Shown here: positions 1 through 9,401 of the stretch, in pieces
How positions within the stretch are numbered: position 1 is the first letter of the stretch
Layout of the letters: each line of letters starts with the position of its first letter
DNA from: Lactiplantibacillus paraplantarum
Lineage (GTDB): Bacteria; Bacillota; Bacilli; Lactobacillales; Lactobacillaceae
Reading direction: 5' to 3'
Assembly (NCBI RefSeq): GCF_003641145.1
Contig: NZ_CP032744.1
Location: 744,001-808,000, forward strand
Length of the DNA stretch: 64,000 nt
Translations under genes and position numbers: made by a program
The notes under the pieces: generated by a model
Told to the model about the DNA's origin: nothing
The model's database searches: none
What the model saw: the letters and a program-made list of their open reading frames with translations, nothing else

Positions 1-810
1 TTCACTTGGATTCAAGAGTTTTAAGACAATCCCGGCCACAAAGGCACCCAGAATGTTTTCGGCACCAACTGATTCAGCTACCGTGACCATGGTCACGATT
101 AGGAAGAAGGCCAACCGAATATCTAATTGGGTGGTCGATTTATTAATATTTTGATAGAAGCGGAAAAACGGCTTGAAACGTAAGAGTAACAATGCCGCAA
201 CGGCTAAAATAAGTAATAGTAGCCAGAGACTTTGTGAATTACTCCCGTACACGGATGCGTAGAGTGTCAACCCCATCATCGGCACGAGTTCACCAAACAC
301 GGAGATTAACAGAATCGTTTGTCCAAAGGCTTTACTAAGTAATTCTTGTTCCTTCAAAGCCGCAATTACAATGCCAAGTGAAATCGTACCAAACAAAATA
401 GCGGCGAGCCAGAAGTCGCTAAAGAGGCCACTGACCTTAAAGGCGGCTGCTAGCAGCAGTGATAAGACAACAATCGTGCCATAGGCGTACACTGAAAGCC
501 GGACGGGCGAGTATTTCGGTGTGTTGACCGCATTTTTTTGCTCTAACGGTGTTAACGCCGTGCGCCGCTTCTTAAATAGGCTAAAGTCAATTTCAAGTCC
601 ACTTAAGAACAGCAGGACGATGACGCCAATTGTTGATAATTGTGAGATAAGGTCAGAAGTGTTCACAAAATTAAACACACTGGGCCCAATCACGATGCCG
701 ACAATGATTTCCATGACGGCAGTTGGCAAACTATTAATTTTGAATTTAGCCATGATGAGCGGAATTAATAACGCTGCTAATAAAATAATGACTAAGGAAA
801 CTTGATCCAT
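1..810 (-). CDS. CPA2-type Na+(K+)/H+ antiporter, C-terminally truncated by window edge
   Basis: Reading leftwards from ATG at 810 gives 270 uninterrupted codons that run off the window. The product starts MDQVSLVIILLAAL and is almost entirely hydrophobic, with about eight membrane segments visible. Motifs of the monovalent cation:proton antiporter-2 (NapA/KefB) fold are present: IGVIVLLFLSGLEID in the third helix, and an AESVGAENILGAFVAGI segment near the visible end. Members exchange Na+ or K+ for protons across the membrane for pH and salt homeostasis. The full protein should be roughly 380-600 residues, so a third or more is missing, and whether a C-terminal TrkA-N domain follows cannot be seen. 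GAGG lies 7-10 bases upstream of the start. Substrate ion is not deducible. Confidence 0.85.
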   Translation of the reverse strand, partial: MDQVSLVIILLAALLIPLIMAKFKINSLPTAVMEIIVGIVIGPSVFNFVNTSDLISQLSTIGVIVLLFLSGLEIDFSLFKKRRTALTPLEQKNAVNTPKYSPVRLSVYAYGTIVVLSLLLAAAFKVSGLFSDFWLAAILFGTISLGIVIAALKEQELLSKAFGQTILLISVFGELVPMMGLTLYASVYGSNSQSLWLLLLILAVAALLLLRFKPFFRFYQNINKSTTQLDIRLAFFLIVTMVTVAESVGAENILGAFVAGIVLKLLNPSE

Positions 811-831
811 GAATAAATACCTCAATTCGTT

Positions 832-1785
832 TTAGTACACGCGGAGCTGATCGTCATCAAAACCCCAGAATGCTTCGTTAGCGTGACCGTCAGTGAAAAC
901 TTTCAGAATTTGGTCAACACCGGGTGCTAATTTATCGGGCGTTAGTTGGTCTAATGGTTGCCAGCTAATAGCCCCTTCGTATGAACCGGCTAATAAATCA
1001 CCATGATAGTGACTGGTAGTGTATAAGGTGCCAAGTGACACGTCGCCGTCTTCGTTTTCGACCCAAGTGACAGTGCCAACTAATTTTAATTGATCAACAC
1101 TTAGACCGGTTTCTTCTAAGACCTCGCGTTTCATTGCCGCAACTTGCGATTCCCCACGATCGACGTGGCCGCCGGGGAAAGTCAGGCCTGACCACTGAGC
1201 GTCGATTTTATTTTCAACGAGGACGTCGCCAGTCTTGGGATTGGTAATGAGGCACATGTTGACGAGTTCTGCCCGAACGGTCCGGTCGTGGTGTTCATGC
1301 TGATCCTTAGTGGCTAACCAGTCTTGGGCCTTGTCATTAATGCTGGCCATGAATGCTGCTTTCGTTTGTAGGTAGGCTGCGAGATCGGCTTGCCCATTGC
1401 GCACACCTTTTTCGCGAATGGCAGTATACTTGCGGCCGTCTGTCCGGTGCGCATTGAGATAATCCCGGAAAGTGAGTAATTGCTGATAATGCTGTTCATC
1501 AGTTGTAATGATAACGTGGATGTCGTTAGCAGCTAATTGTGTTGCGTAAGTGTGTGTCGTTCCGGCGACCGGTCGTGCGTGTAACGTAGCTACGGCAGCC
1601 GCCTGATCTTTAACAAGCAGTGCTAGGTCAATTGTTGGACGCGCCAATAATTGGGGCATGGCCGTACTACCCACGTGACTACTTTTTAATAGATTCGCCT
1701 GTAATTGCTGGCGTAACAAGGTTTGATACTCGGTTGCTTGTTTTTGCCAGTCAGATTGATAGGTGGTTAATTGAATTGGTTGCAT
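832..1785 (-). CDS. GrpB (UPF0157)-Nudix hydrolase fusion protein
   Basis: 317 aa with two enzyme-like domains. Residues about 1-165 match the GrpB/UPF0157 family, a nucleotidyltransferase-fold group (SSHVGSTAMPQL, DLALLV). Residues about 170-317 are a Nudix domain with a complete Nudix box: GGHVDRGE, then REVLEETGL. The Nudix part probably hydrolyses a nucleoside diphosphate derivative; the box is close to MutT/8-oxo-dGTP-type enzymes, but the substrate is unknown. I chose the ATG at 1785 because AGCGGAGGG sits 7 bases upstream; longer readings upstream lack a site. The gene stands alone, 22 bases beyond the antiporter start on the same strand. The architecture is unusual because both domains usually occur as separate proteins. 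Confidence 0.85.
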   Translation of the reverse strand: MQPIQLTTYQSDWQKQATEYQTLLRQQLQANLLKSSHVGSTAMPQLLARPTIDLALLVKDQAAAVATLHARPVAGTTHTYATQLAANDIHVIITTDEQHYQQLLTFRDYLNAHRTDGRKYTAIREKGVRNGQADLAAYLQTKAAFMASINDKAQDWLATKDQHEHHDRTVRAELVNMCLITNPKTGDVLVENKIDAQWSGLTFPGGHVDRGESQVAAMKREVLEETGLSVDQLKLVGTVTWVENEDGDVSLGTLYTTSHYHGDLLAGSYEGAISWQPLDQLTPDKLAPGVDQILKVFTDGHANEAFWGFDDDQLRVY

Positions 1786-1926
1786 AGAATCCCTCCGCTC
1801 ATTAAAAACGTTAAAGTCATTGAAAGGATACACTTTTTGAGTGGTTTTGAAAAGGAAAGACGTGTTTTTCAAAGCGAGAAGCAATAAAAAAACACGATTG
1901 CAGATCAACCGTGTTGTGTGTGGCGC

Positions 1927-2574
1927 TTATTTGAGATTGAGTGTTGTCCGTTGTCGCCAGGTCTTAATCAGTGCAACCACCGCGGCTGGGATGAGCGCGG
2001 CGGCCATAATTCCTAGAAAACAGAGCGAGAGGTGGTTCTGTACAAAGCTGATCGAGCCAAAGAAGTAACCAAGTGAACAGCCGACACTGACCCAGATACC
2101 AACGCCAACTAAGTTCCAGATAGCGAAGGTCGGTTGCGGCATTTTAGCTGCCCCGGCACTCAGCGGGACAAAGGTCCGCACGAGTGGAACGAAGCGGCCA
2201 AACATGACAGCTTTGGCGCCATACTTAGCGAAAAATTGTTGTGCGCGTTGTTGCTTGGATTGGGGAAGGTGGCGTTGCAACCACGGTAAGCGAATCAGGT
2301 GGCGGCCAATTTCGAAATTGACAGTGTCGCCAATTACAGCAGCCACAAAGAATACGGGCACCAGAATCTGAATACTGAGGGCGTCGCTGTGAGTTGCAGC
2401 CATCGTGCTGGCGAGAAAGATCAATGATTCGCCGGGAAGAAATGGGAAAACGACCATGCCCGTTTCAAGAAAGATAACGGCAAATAATAAGATGTAAGAC
2501 CAACTACCAAGCGTGGTTAATAGCGGGACGATACTTTGTTCTAAATGGGTTAAAATGGTTATTAAATTGACCAA
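1927..2574 (-). CDS. DedA family membrane protein
   Basis: DedA/SNARE-associated family integral membrane protein of about 215 aa with 4-5 hydrophobic segments. Family hallmarks seen are FLETGMVVFPFLPGE, a GDTVNFEIGR segment and FGRFVPLVRTFVPLSAG with its conserved Arg residues. DedA proteins are proposed proton-driven lipid flippases or scramblases, for example for undecaprenyl phosphate or aminophospholipids. I prefer the TTG at 2574 as the start because GGAGG lies 8 bases before it. An ATG at 2601 in the same frame would overlap that site and has none of its own. It lies on the same strand as the GrpB-Nudix gene but is separated from it by about 140 bases. Confidence 0.85.
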   Translation of the reverse strand: MVNLITILTHLEQSIVPLLTTLGSWSYILLFAVIFLETGMVVFPFLPGESLIFLASTMAATHSDALSIQILVPVFFVAAVIGDTVNFEIGRHLIRLPWLQRHLPQSKQQRAQQFFAKYGAKAVMFGRFVPLVRTFVPLSAGAAKMPQPTFAIWNLVGVGIWVSVGCSLGYFFGSISFVQNHLSLCFLGIMAAALIPAAVVALIKTWRQRTTLNLK

Positions 2575-2805
2575 CGGCGCCACCTCCAATTTAAGTTGCA
2601 TTTATTATAAGCGTCTGCGGATTGAAAAACAGATGTAACCGATTACATTTCATTCAGTTTAACACAATCGTAACTTTGGTAAACCAATGTTCAAACATTT
2701 TTACATAAAAAGGCAAAAATTAGCGTGTGACATGGGTTATTAATTGAGTCGGGCCGCTGATAGTGATAAAATTATTGTTCGATATTTAGGAATGGAGGGC
2801 GTTCA

Positions 2806-5112
2806 ATGGCTAAGTCAATTAAAGCTGCAGAACAGGAACACTTAGATCATGTGGTTGCGAAAATTAAGGTGGCTGAAGAGCAGCAAAGCCAAACCATTAC
2901 GCGCTCGGAACAGGATCAGGCCGACATCAAGCGGGATTTGCTGAATAACATCAATATTAAAACGGATAGTTACGAAGGCATGATGGAGACTGGACTGTCC
3001 GTGCGCCAGCAACAGCAAATGATGGATGAGCGGCAAAATAGTTGGAAACATGCGACTAAACAGTTGTCGACCTTGAAAAAGTTGGAAAAGAACACTTATT
3101 TTGCGCGACTTGATTTTCATGAGAACGGTGAACCGAAGCCCGAAACCATTTATATTGGGCTAAGTTCGTTTTCCGATACACCGGATCACTTTTTGATTTA
3201 TGATTGGCGGGCCCCAATTTCCAGTATTTATTACGACGGTGGTTTGGGTCACGTGACTTACCAGACTCCAGATGGTGAGCAGACCGTTAACGTGAAGTTG
3301 AAACGCCAACTGATGGTGGAAGATGGTCAAGTTGTGACTGTCTACGATACTGATGAAGCTGTGGGCGATTCGATGTTACTCGAAGTGTTGGACGAAAAGT
3401 CTGACGTGAAGATGAAGAGCATCGTCACAACAATTCAAAAGGAACAAAATACGATTATTCGTGATACGAGTTCCGACCTCTTGTTCGTGCAAGGGGCGGC
3501 TGGCTCTGGAAAGACGTCGTCAGTGCTGCAACGTGTCGCCTACTTGTTGTATCGTTACCGGGGTAATTTGACGGCTGGCCAAGTTATCTTATTTTCACCT
3601 AACCAGTTATTTAATGACTATATTAACCAGGTTTTGCCAGAATTGGGTGAGCAAAACATGGTCCAAATGACTTATTTCCAATATGCCTCATACCGGCTAC
3701 CCCATATGCAGGTCGAGACGTTACAGCAACGATTTGAAACTGAAAACACACCGCAAATGGCGAAGATTACTAAGTTGGAAGGTAGCTTAGCCTTTTTCAA
3801 CGCGGTTACCACGTATGGCCGGCATTTGGAACAAGCCGACATGCGGTTCCGCAATGTGACGTTGAATGATGAAGTGATTATTTCCCGGGAAAAGATTAAG
3901 TCAATCTACTATTCTTTCAATGAGAACTACCACTTAGCGAACCGTTTGTCAGCAACTAAGGAAGAATTAATCAAGATTTTGAATCGCAAGGTTGAATCGG
4001 AGATGCGTTCTAAATGGGTTGAAGAAGCGGTCCAAGACTTATCGCGCGAAGAAATCAATCAATTGTATGGCAATCAGCCGCGGGAGTTTAAGAATGGCGA
4101 TAAAGAATTTAAGTTTCTAGCGCGTAAGATTGTGATGCAACGGCTTGGCAAGGCCCGGACACAAATTGTCCGCAATCGTTTCTTGAGTATCAATATGCAG
4201 TACGCGCATTTCCTACGTGAAGTGCCGAAGATTATTAAGCTGGCAGATTACGGAATTTCCACGGCTGACTGGGATGCTACGGTTGAACGTAAGCTGGCTG
4301 AAATTAAGGACCGGCATATTTCTTTAACGACCGTTTCGGCCTATATGTATCTGCATGATTTGATGACGGGGAAACATGGACAACGCGACATTCGGTTTGT
4401 CTTTCTGGATGAGATTCAAGATTACAACGCCTTTCAGCTAGCGTTCCTGAAGTTTAGTTTTCCAAAAGCGCGCTTTACGATGTTGGGAGATTTAAATCAG
4501 GCCATCTTTACAAAAGAAAATAGTCATTCGTTAATTAATGAATTGGCCACGCTATTTAACCCAGAAAAGACGCGGGTCGTACAGTTGACCAAGTCTTACC
4601 GCTCGACCCAGCAAATTACCGATTTTACTAAAGAAATTTTGGTGAATGGTGAAGCCGTGACCGCCTTTGACCGCCAAGGGGACTTGCCAAACGTGGTTGT
4701 GACAGCTGATTTTGAAGCGGGTGTTGATCAAGTGGTCGATCAATTAGCGATGAATGATTCTGAACGGGATACAACGGCAATTATCGGAAAATCTTTGGCT
4801 GAATGTAAGGCCTTGACTGAAGCGTTGAAGGCGCGAGGTGAGAAGGTCACGTTGATCCAAACAGAAAATCAACGGTTAGCTCCTGGCGTCATCGTCGTGC
4901 CGTCGTTCTTGGCCAAGGGATTGGAATTTGACGCGGTGATCGTGTGGAATGGTAATCAGGAAAATTATCAGCGTGAAGATGAACGGCAGTTACTATACAC
5001 GATTTGTTCACGGGCGATGCACGAGTTAACGGTGGTCGCAGTTGGTAAGTTATCACCATTATTGACGCGTGTGGACCACAGTTTGTATACGTTGAATGAA
5101 GCAAAAGTTTAA
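2806..5112 (+). CDS. helD: RNA polymerase recycling motor ATPase HelD (UvrD-like)
   Basis: 768 aa, close to the ~774 aa of Bacillus HelD. An N-terminal Gln/Glu-rich helical region (about residues 1-100, the coiled-coil that enters the RNA polymerase secondary channel in HelD) precedes a split SF1 ATPase core. Walker A is GAAGSGKT near residue 230. Walker B/DEIQD is near residue 535. The C-terminal AKGLEFDAVIVWN segment is the UvrD motif V. HelD removes stalled RNA polymerase from DNA and recycles it using ATP. The ATG at 2806 is preceded by GGAGGG. It is a single gene ending in a terminator. Assignment to HelD rather than another UvrD-like helicase rests on length, the N-terminal coil and lack of other domains. 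Confidence 0.9.
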   Translation: MAKSIKAAEQEHLDHVVAKIKVAEEQQSQTITRSEQDQADIKRDLLNNINIKTDSYEGMMETGLSVRQQQQMMDERQNSWKHATKQLSTLKKLEKNTYFARLDFHENGEPKPETIYIGLSSFSDTPDHFLIYDWRAPISSIYYDGGLGHVTYQTPDGEQTVNVKLKRQLMVEDGQVVTVYDTDEAVGDSMLLEVLDEKSDVKMKSIVTTIQKEQNTIIRDTSSDLLFVQGAAGSGKTSSVLQRVAYLLYRYRGNLTAGQVILFSPNQLFNDYINQVLPELGEQNMVQMTYFQYASYRLPHMQVETLQQRFETENTPQMAKITKLEGSLAFFNAVTTYGRHLEQADMRFRNVTLNDEVIISREKIKSIYYSFNENYHLANRLSATKEELIKILNRKVESEMRSKWVEEAVQDLSREEINQLYGNQPREFKNGDKEFKFLARKIVMQRLGKARTQIVRNRFLSINMQYAHFLREVPKIIKLADYGISTADWDATVERKLAEIKDRHISLTTVSAYMYLHDLMTGKHGQRDIRFVFLDEIQDYNAFQLAFLKFSFPKARFTMLGDLNQAIFTKENSHSLINELATLFNPEKTRVVQLTKSYRSTQQITDFTKEILVNGEAVTAFDRQGDLPNVVVTADFEAGVDQVVDQLAMNDSERDTTAIIGKSLAECKALTEALKARGEKVTLIQTENQRLAPGVIVVPSFLAKGLEFDAVIVWNGNQENYQREDERQLLYTICSRAMHELTVVAVGKLSPLLTRVDHSLYTLNEAKV

Positions 5113-5126
5113 TTAGCAATATGATG

Positions 5127-5162
5127 AAAGCACCGCCTCCAGTTAGTGAGGTGGTGCTTTTT
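5127..5162 (+). terminator. Rho-independent terminator after helD
   Basis: Inverted repeat AAAGCACCGCCTC / GAGGTGGTGCTTT with a 7-base loop, running into a T tract, 15 bases after the helD stop. Confidence 0.85.
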
Positions 5163-5396
5163 GTGAATAAAATCTTAAGGCAATCAATGGTAATGAGTAT
5201 TAAAACAATTATCAGATTGTGTCGAAATATAAAAGAAAACGCTGTCATCATCAGTAGATAAGCGTTAAAATTAGTTCATCAAGTAGACGAATCGGTTGAT
5301 GATCGAAATGGTTTAGTGCCGACTGCGACTACAATATCGTGAAGATGCTAACAATTAAACAGAAAGAATTGTTAGTAATTTGAGGAGGACGTGACT

Positions 5397-6326
5397 ATGT
5401 CAATTACTGAAATGTTAGGCATTCAATATCCCATTTTTTCTGGTGCGATGATGCGGATTGCTACTCATGAATTAGTTGGAGCAGTTTCGGAGGCTGGTGG
5501 TCTCGGTGTTCTTGGTTCTGCAGGCCTAACCGCTGATCAATTGCGGACCGAGATTCGGGCAACTCGTCAGCTGACAGATAAGCCATTTGGTATCAATTTA
5601 ATGTTACAGATGAAGAATTGCCCTGAACTGGCACAGGTCATCATTGATGAAGGCGTTAAGGTCGTCACGACCGGTGCGGGTAACCCGACTTCATATATTC
5701 CACCGTTACATGCGGCTGGTATTAAAGTGATTCCGGTGATTGCTTCGGTCCACCATGCTCACAAGATGGTGGCAGCCGGTGCGGATGCGGTGGTTGCGGA
5801 AGGTCAAGAATCAGGTGGACATATCGGTCAAACGTCGACAATGGCGTTATTGCCACAAGTCGTGGATGCCGTTGATATTCCAGTGATTGGTGCCGGTGGT
5901 GTCGGTGATGGTCGTTCAATCGCGGCGATGTTTGCACTGGGCGCGCAGGGTGTGCAATGTGGTACGATCTTCTTGACCGCTGAAGAATGTCCGGTTCCCG
6001 CTAGTTATAAGCAACGGGTACTGGCAGCCAGTGATACGGATACGATTGTGACTGGTCGCAGCCAGCGTGATCCCGTCCGTGCGTTAACTAACCCGATGCT
6101 AACGCAATACTTGCAATTGGAGCAAACTAACGCGCCGGTAGCAGAATTGCACGCGTTAGCGGACGGTTCATTTGCGAAAGCTGTTGAAGATGGCGATATG
6201 GAACATGGCACCCCAATGGCCGGCGAAGTGGCTGGAATGATGACAACTATTCGGCCGGTTAAGGAAATCATTACTGATTTGTTTAGTCAGGCTCAGGAAG
6301 TCGTGACACAGTTAAAAATTGAATGA
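5397..6326 (+). CDS. Nitronate monooxygenase / FabK-like FMN TIM-barrel oxidoreductase
   Basis: 309-aa FMN-dependent TIM-barrel protein of the nitronate monooxygenase / enoyl-ACP reductase II family. Visible motifs are GGLGVLGSAG near the N terminus, PFGINLM, and EGQESGGHIGQT, the His of which is the conserved catalytic residue. The phosphate-binding IGAGGVGDG and GAQGVQCGTIFL complete the set. Such enzymes oxidise alkyl nitronates or reduce enoyl-ACP. FabK proper normally sits in a fab cluster, which is absent here, so nitronate monooxygenase or an uncharacterised oxidoreductase is likelier. I use the ATG at 5397 because GGAGG is 8 bases upstream; a GTG at 5391 is too close to it. It is monocistronic. 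Confidence 0.85.
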   Translation: MSITEMLGIQYPIFSGAMMRIATHELVGAVSEAGGLGVLGSAGLTADQLRTEIRATRQLTDKPFGINLMLQMKNCPELAQVIIDEGVKVVTTGAGNPTSYIPPLHAAGIKVIPVIASVHHAHKMVAAGADAVVAEGQESGGHIGQTSTMALLPQVVDAVDIPVIGAGGVGDGRSIAAMFALGAQGVQCGTIFLTAEECPVPASYKQRVLAASDTDTIVTGRSQRDPVRALTNPMLTQYLQLEQTNAPVAELHALADGSFAKAVEDGDMEHGTPMAGEVAGMMTTIRPVKEIITDLFSQAQEVVTQLKIE

Positions 6327-6334
6327 TGAACATT

Positions 6335-6384
6335 AAGATCGCTCGGCACTAGGCAATTATGATCTAGTATCGAGCGATCTTTTA
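6335..6384 (+). terminator. Terminator after the nitronate monooxygenase-like gene
   Basis: AAGATCGCTCG / CGAGCGATCTT stem with a 25-base loop that contains a smaller CTAG pairing, followed by TTT, starting 8 bases after the stop. Confidence 0.7.
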
Positions 6385-6449
6385 CTAATGGTTTTCAAAT
6401 TAGATGGTCACTTTATTTCAATTTTAATCAGCGTTTGATAAGGGTTTCA

Positions 6450-6458
6450 TGTTATAAT
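6450..6458 (+). promoter_or_regulatory. Extended -10 promoter for coaA
   Basis: TGTTATAAT is a perfect extended -10 (TGnTATAAT) 37 bases before the coaA start. No good -35 is seen at the usual distance, which is typical of extended -10 promoters. Confidence 0.55.
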
Positions 6459-6495
6459 CAACCCATTAATTTAGTAATGGTGGCAGACAGAAATT

Positions 6496-7425
6496 ATGGA
6501 AGATCAGATGAACTACTATCGCTTTTCGCGAGAACAGTGGAAGCAATTTTACCGTAACAATCAACACCAAGTACCGTTGACCGCAGACAACTTACACGAA
6601 ATCAAGGCGTTTAATGACCGGATTAGTTTGGATGATGTCCGGGATATTTATATGCCATTCGCGCATTTATTGCAGGCCAAGTATGAGCATTATTTATCGT
6701 GGCGGGAAACGGAGTCCGTCTTTTTACATCGGCAGAATCGCCAATCACCGTTTATCATTGGCGTGTCTGGAAGTGTGGCGGTCGGTAAAACGACGACGGC
6801 TCGGCTATTAGAAATATTATTTAAATATTTATATCCGGATCGGCGAACCCAGCTGATTACGACGGATGGTTTCTTATATCCCAATGCTGAGCTTAAAAAG
6901 ATGCAGCTGATGGAACGCAAGGGCTTTCCAGAAAGTTATGATATGACGCGGCTAATCCAATTTTTAAATGATGTGAAGAGTGGTAAGCCTTTGGCGAAAG
7001 CGCCGGTGTATTCACATCAAACCTATGATATTGTACCGAATCGTTTTGACGTAATCACACATCCCGATATTTTAATTATCGAAGGTATTAATGTGCTGCA
7101 GCTACCTAGTAATCAAGCGATTTATATTAGTGATTTTACTGACTTTTCAGTGTATGTGGATGCGGATGCTGACCTAGTCGAGGATTGGTATTTGGAGCGC
7201 TTCAAGGCGTTAATGAAGACCGCTTTCCAAGACCCGTCGAACTATTTCTATCCATGGGCAATTGGTGACCCCAAGGATGCGATGGCCATGGCTGAACGGG
7301 TGTGGGAAGAGGTTGATCTAAAAAACTTGAATGATTATATCTTACCAACCCGTAATCGTGCGGATTTAATTTTACACAAAGTTGCACATCATGTGATTGA
7401 TGCCGTGTATTTCCGCAAATATTAG
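6496..7425 (+). CDS. coaA: Type I pantothenate kinase
   Basis: 309-aa CoaA, the usual length of the prokaryotic type I family. It phosphorylates pantothenate with ATP, the first and rate-limiting step of coenzyme A synthesis in the cytosol. The P-loop GSVAVGKT is at about residues 92-99. Downstream blocks TTDGFLYPN, RKGFPESYD and IIEGINVLQ are family signatures for pantothenate binding. The ATG at 6496 follows GGTGG at 12 bases; an ATG at 6508 has no better site. It lies 84 bases upstream of guaA, which has its own promoter. Type I enzymes are feedback-inhibited by CoA. Confidence 0.95.
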   Translation: MEDQMNYYRFSREQWKQFYRNNQHQVPLTADNLHEIKAFNDRISLDDVRDIYMPFAHLLQAKYEHYLSWRETESVFLHRQNRQSPFIIGVSGSVAVGKTTTARLLEILFKYLYPDRRTQLITTDGFLYPNAELKKMQLMERKGFPESYDMTRLIQFLNDVKSGKPLAKAPVYSHQTYDIVPNRFDVITHPDILIIEGINVLQLPSNQAIYISDFTDFSVYVDADADLVEDWYLERFKALMKTAFQDPSNYFYPWAIGDPKDAMAMAERVWEEVDLKNLNDYILPTRNRADLILHKVAHHVIDAVYFRKY

Positions 7426-7449
7426 CACCTAAGAAATTTCTCATACTGG

Positions 7450-7478
7450 TTGACCGAACGTTTAGAAATCAGTATGAT
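7450..7478 (+). promoter_or_regulatory. guaA promoter with PurBox-like core
   Basis: TTGACC, 17-base spacer, TATGAT, ending 41 bases before the guaA start. The spacer overlaps CCGAAC, the core of the PurR-binding PurBox of Gram-positive bacteria; flanking bases match the consensus only in part. An 8-bp inverted repeat TCATACTG / CAGTATGA brackets the region. No purine riboswitch fits in the short intergenic space. Confidence 0.55.
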
Positions 7479-7518
7479 AGACCTATTGAGCATTAATTAA
7501 TCCAAAGGAGTGAACAAC

Positions 7519-9075
7519 TTGGCAAAAACGGATACTGCGTCTTTCGATTCCATTTTGGTATTGGATTTCGGTAGTCAGTATAATCAATTGATTACTCGAC
7601 GCATTCGCGATTTCGGCGTTTATTCGGAATTACTTCCGAATACGATCACCGCTGAAGAAATCAAGGCCCGTCACCCGAAAGGGATTATCTTTTCTGGTGG
7701 CCCCAACAGTGTTTACGATGATGGCGCCTTTCGGGTTGACCCGGAGATTTTCAAGTTGGGCTTACCAATCTTGGGGATTTGTTACGGGATGCAACTGATG
7801 ACCTACACGCTTGCGGGCGGGAAGGTGGAATCAGCTGATAACCGGGAATACGGCAAGGCGAACATTAACGTGACGAGCGACTCGGCAACCCTGTTCAAGG
7901 GTACACCAGCTGAGCAGTCAGTGTGGATGAGTCATGGTGACTTGGTGACCCAAGCACCTGATGGCTTTGACGTGGTGGCCACTTCTAAGAACTGCCCAAT
8001 CGCGGCAATTCAAGATGTTGACCGGAAGTTATATGGGATTCAATTCCATGCTGAAGTTCGGAATACGGACTACGGTAATGATATTCTACGGCACTTTGCA
8101 TTTGACGTTTGCCAAGCTGAAGCTAACTGGTCAATGGATGATTTCATTGATATGCAGATTGAAAAAATCCGCGCTGAAGTTGGCGACAAAAAGGTCTTAC
8201 TGGGACTTTCCGGTGGGGTTGATTCCAGTGTCGTCGGTGTGCTGTTGCACAAGGCCATTGGAACGCAATTAACCAGTATTTTCGTTGACCATGGTTTGCT
8301 ACGGAAGGGCGAAGCTGATCAAGTTATGGCGAGCCTAGAAGGTAAGTTCGGTTTGAACATCATCAAAGTTGATGCTAAGGACCGTTTCTTAAGCAAGTTG
8401 GCTGGTGTCAGTGATCCTGAACGGAAACGTAAGATCATTGGTAACGAATTTATCCAAGTATTTGATGAAGAAGCCACGAAGTTAAACGGGATGGAATTCC
8501 TCGCACAGGGGACCCTCTATACCGACGTGATTGAAAGTGGGACTTCAACGGCCCAAACAATCAAGTCACATCATAACGTTGGTGGTTTGCCAGAAGACAT
8601 GCAGTTCAAGTTGATTGAACCGCTACGGACGTTATTCAAGGACGAAGCACGGGAACTCGGTGAAAAGCTAGGGATGCCGTCTGACCTTGTTTGGCGGCAA
8701 CCATTCCCAGGCCCTGGTCTCGGAATTCGGGTTATTGGTAAGATTACGGAAGATAAGTTAGAAATCGTGCGCGATAGTGACTTTATCTTACGTGATGAAA
8801 TCAAAAAAGCCGGCTTAGACCGTGAAATCTGGCAATACTTCACCGTATTACCAGGTATCAAGTCAGTCGGTGTCATGGGTGACGGCCGAACCTACGATTA
8901 CACCGTTGGTATTCGGGCCGTAACATCAATCGACGGTATGACCGCCGACTTTGCACGTATTCCATGGGATGTCTTACAAAAGATCTCAGTGCGGATCGTC
9001 AATGAAGTCGATCACGTTAACCGCATCGTGTACGATGTTACGAGCAAGCCACCTTCGACAATTGAATGGGAATAG
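7519..9075 (+). CDS. guaA: GMP synthase (glutamine-hydrolysing)
   Basis: 518-aa GuaA converting XMP, glutamine and ATP to GMP in de novo purine synthesis. An N-terminal class I glutamine amidotransferase (about residues 11-205) has the nucleophile Cys in GICYGMQ near residue 88 and the His-Glu pair in FHAE. The ATP-pyrophosphatase domain follows with P-loop LSGGVDSS, and the C-terminal dimerisation domain ends with the conserved [12 protein letters not shown] chose TTG at 7519: AAAGGAG lies 8 bases upstream and the resulting length equals that of close family members. A GTG at 7510 overlaps the binding site. The gene is followed by a clear terminator. Confidence 0.96.
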   Translation: MAKTDTASFDSILVLDFGSQYNQLITRRIRDFGVYSELLPNTITAEEIKARHPKGIIFSGGPNSVYDDGAFRVDPEIFKLGLPILGICYGMQLMTYTLAGGKVESADNREYGKANINVTSDSATLFKGTPAEQSVWMSHGDLVTQAPDGFDVVATSKNCPIAAIQDVDRKLYGIQFHAEVRNTDYGNDILRHFAFDVCQAEANWSMDDFIDMQIEKIRAEVGDKKVLLGLSGGVDSSVVGVLLHKAIGTQLTSIFVDHGLLRKGEADQVMASLEGKFGLNIIKVDAKDRFLSKLAGVSDPERKRKIIGNEFIQVFDEEATKLNGMEFLAQGTLYTDVIESGTSTAQTIKSHHNVGGLPEDMQFKLIEPLRTLFKDEARELGEKLGMPSDLVWRQPFPGPGLGIRVIGKITEDKLEIVRDSDFILRDEIKKAGLDREIWQYFTVLPGIKSVGVMGDGRTYDYTVGIRAVTSIDGMTADFARIPWDVLQKISVRIVNEVDHVNRIVYDVTSKPPSTIEWE

Positions 9076-9170
9076 GATTTATTGAAATTCAATGTTTTCT
9101 ATCCCATTAAATCGCGATTCGTAAAGGTTTCAAGGTTTAACAAGGCTGATAAATTTAAAGAGAATCGCTA

Positions 9171-9204
9171 AAAAAGTGGTACCGAAAATGGTACCACTTT
9201 TTTT
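9171..9204 (+). terminator. Terminator after guaA
   Basis: AAAAAGTGGTACC / GGTACCACTTTTTTT with a GAAAAT loop; strong stem and T tract about 95 bases after guaA. Confidence 0.9.
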
Positions 9205-9401
9205 ATTTTGAATAGTATATGGTACAAAATAAAAAATCGTATTGAAAGCTATCAAAGATAAAGATACTCCGTTTACGAGAGCATATATTAGGACAGTCGG
9301 ACAAGCGTCAATATCAGTGTGTACTGGTTTAACTAGTCGATTTCTATCGTTAACACATACGTTCTTTTCGGGCTGATATTACTAACTGATTGCAGATTGG
9401 A
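9205..9401. other. AT-rich spacer between the guaA terminator and a convergent gene
   Basis: About 200 bases without an ORF that has a ribosome binding site. I see no strong hairpin terminator for the leftward gene that ends at 9402. Confidence 0.5.

Noticed and set aside
4889..5251. 120-codon leftward frame across the helD terminator
   Set aside because: Covers the 3' end of helD and its terminator; no start signals.
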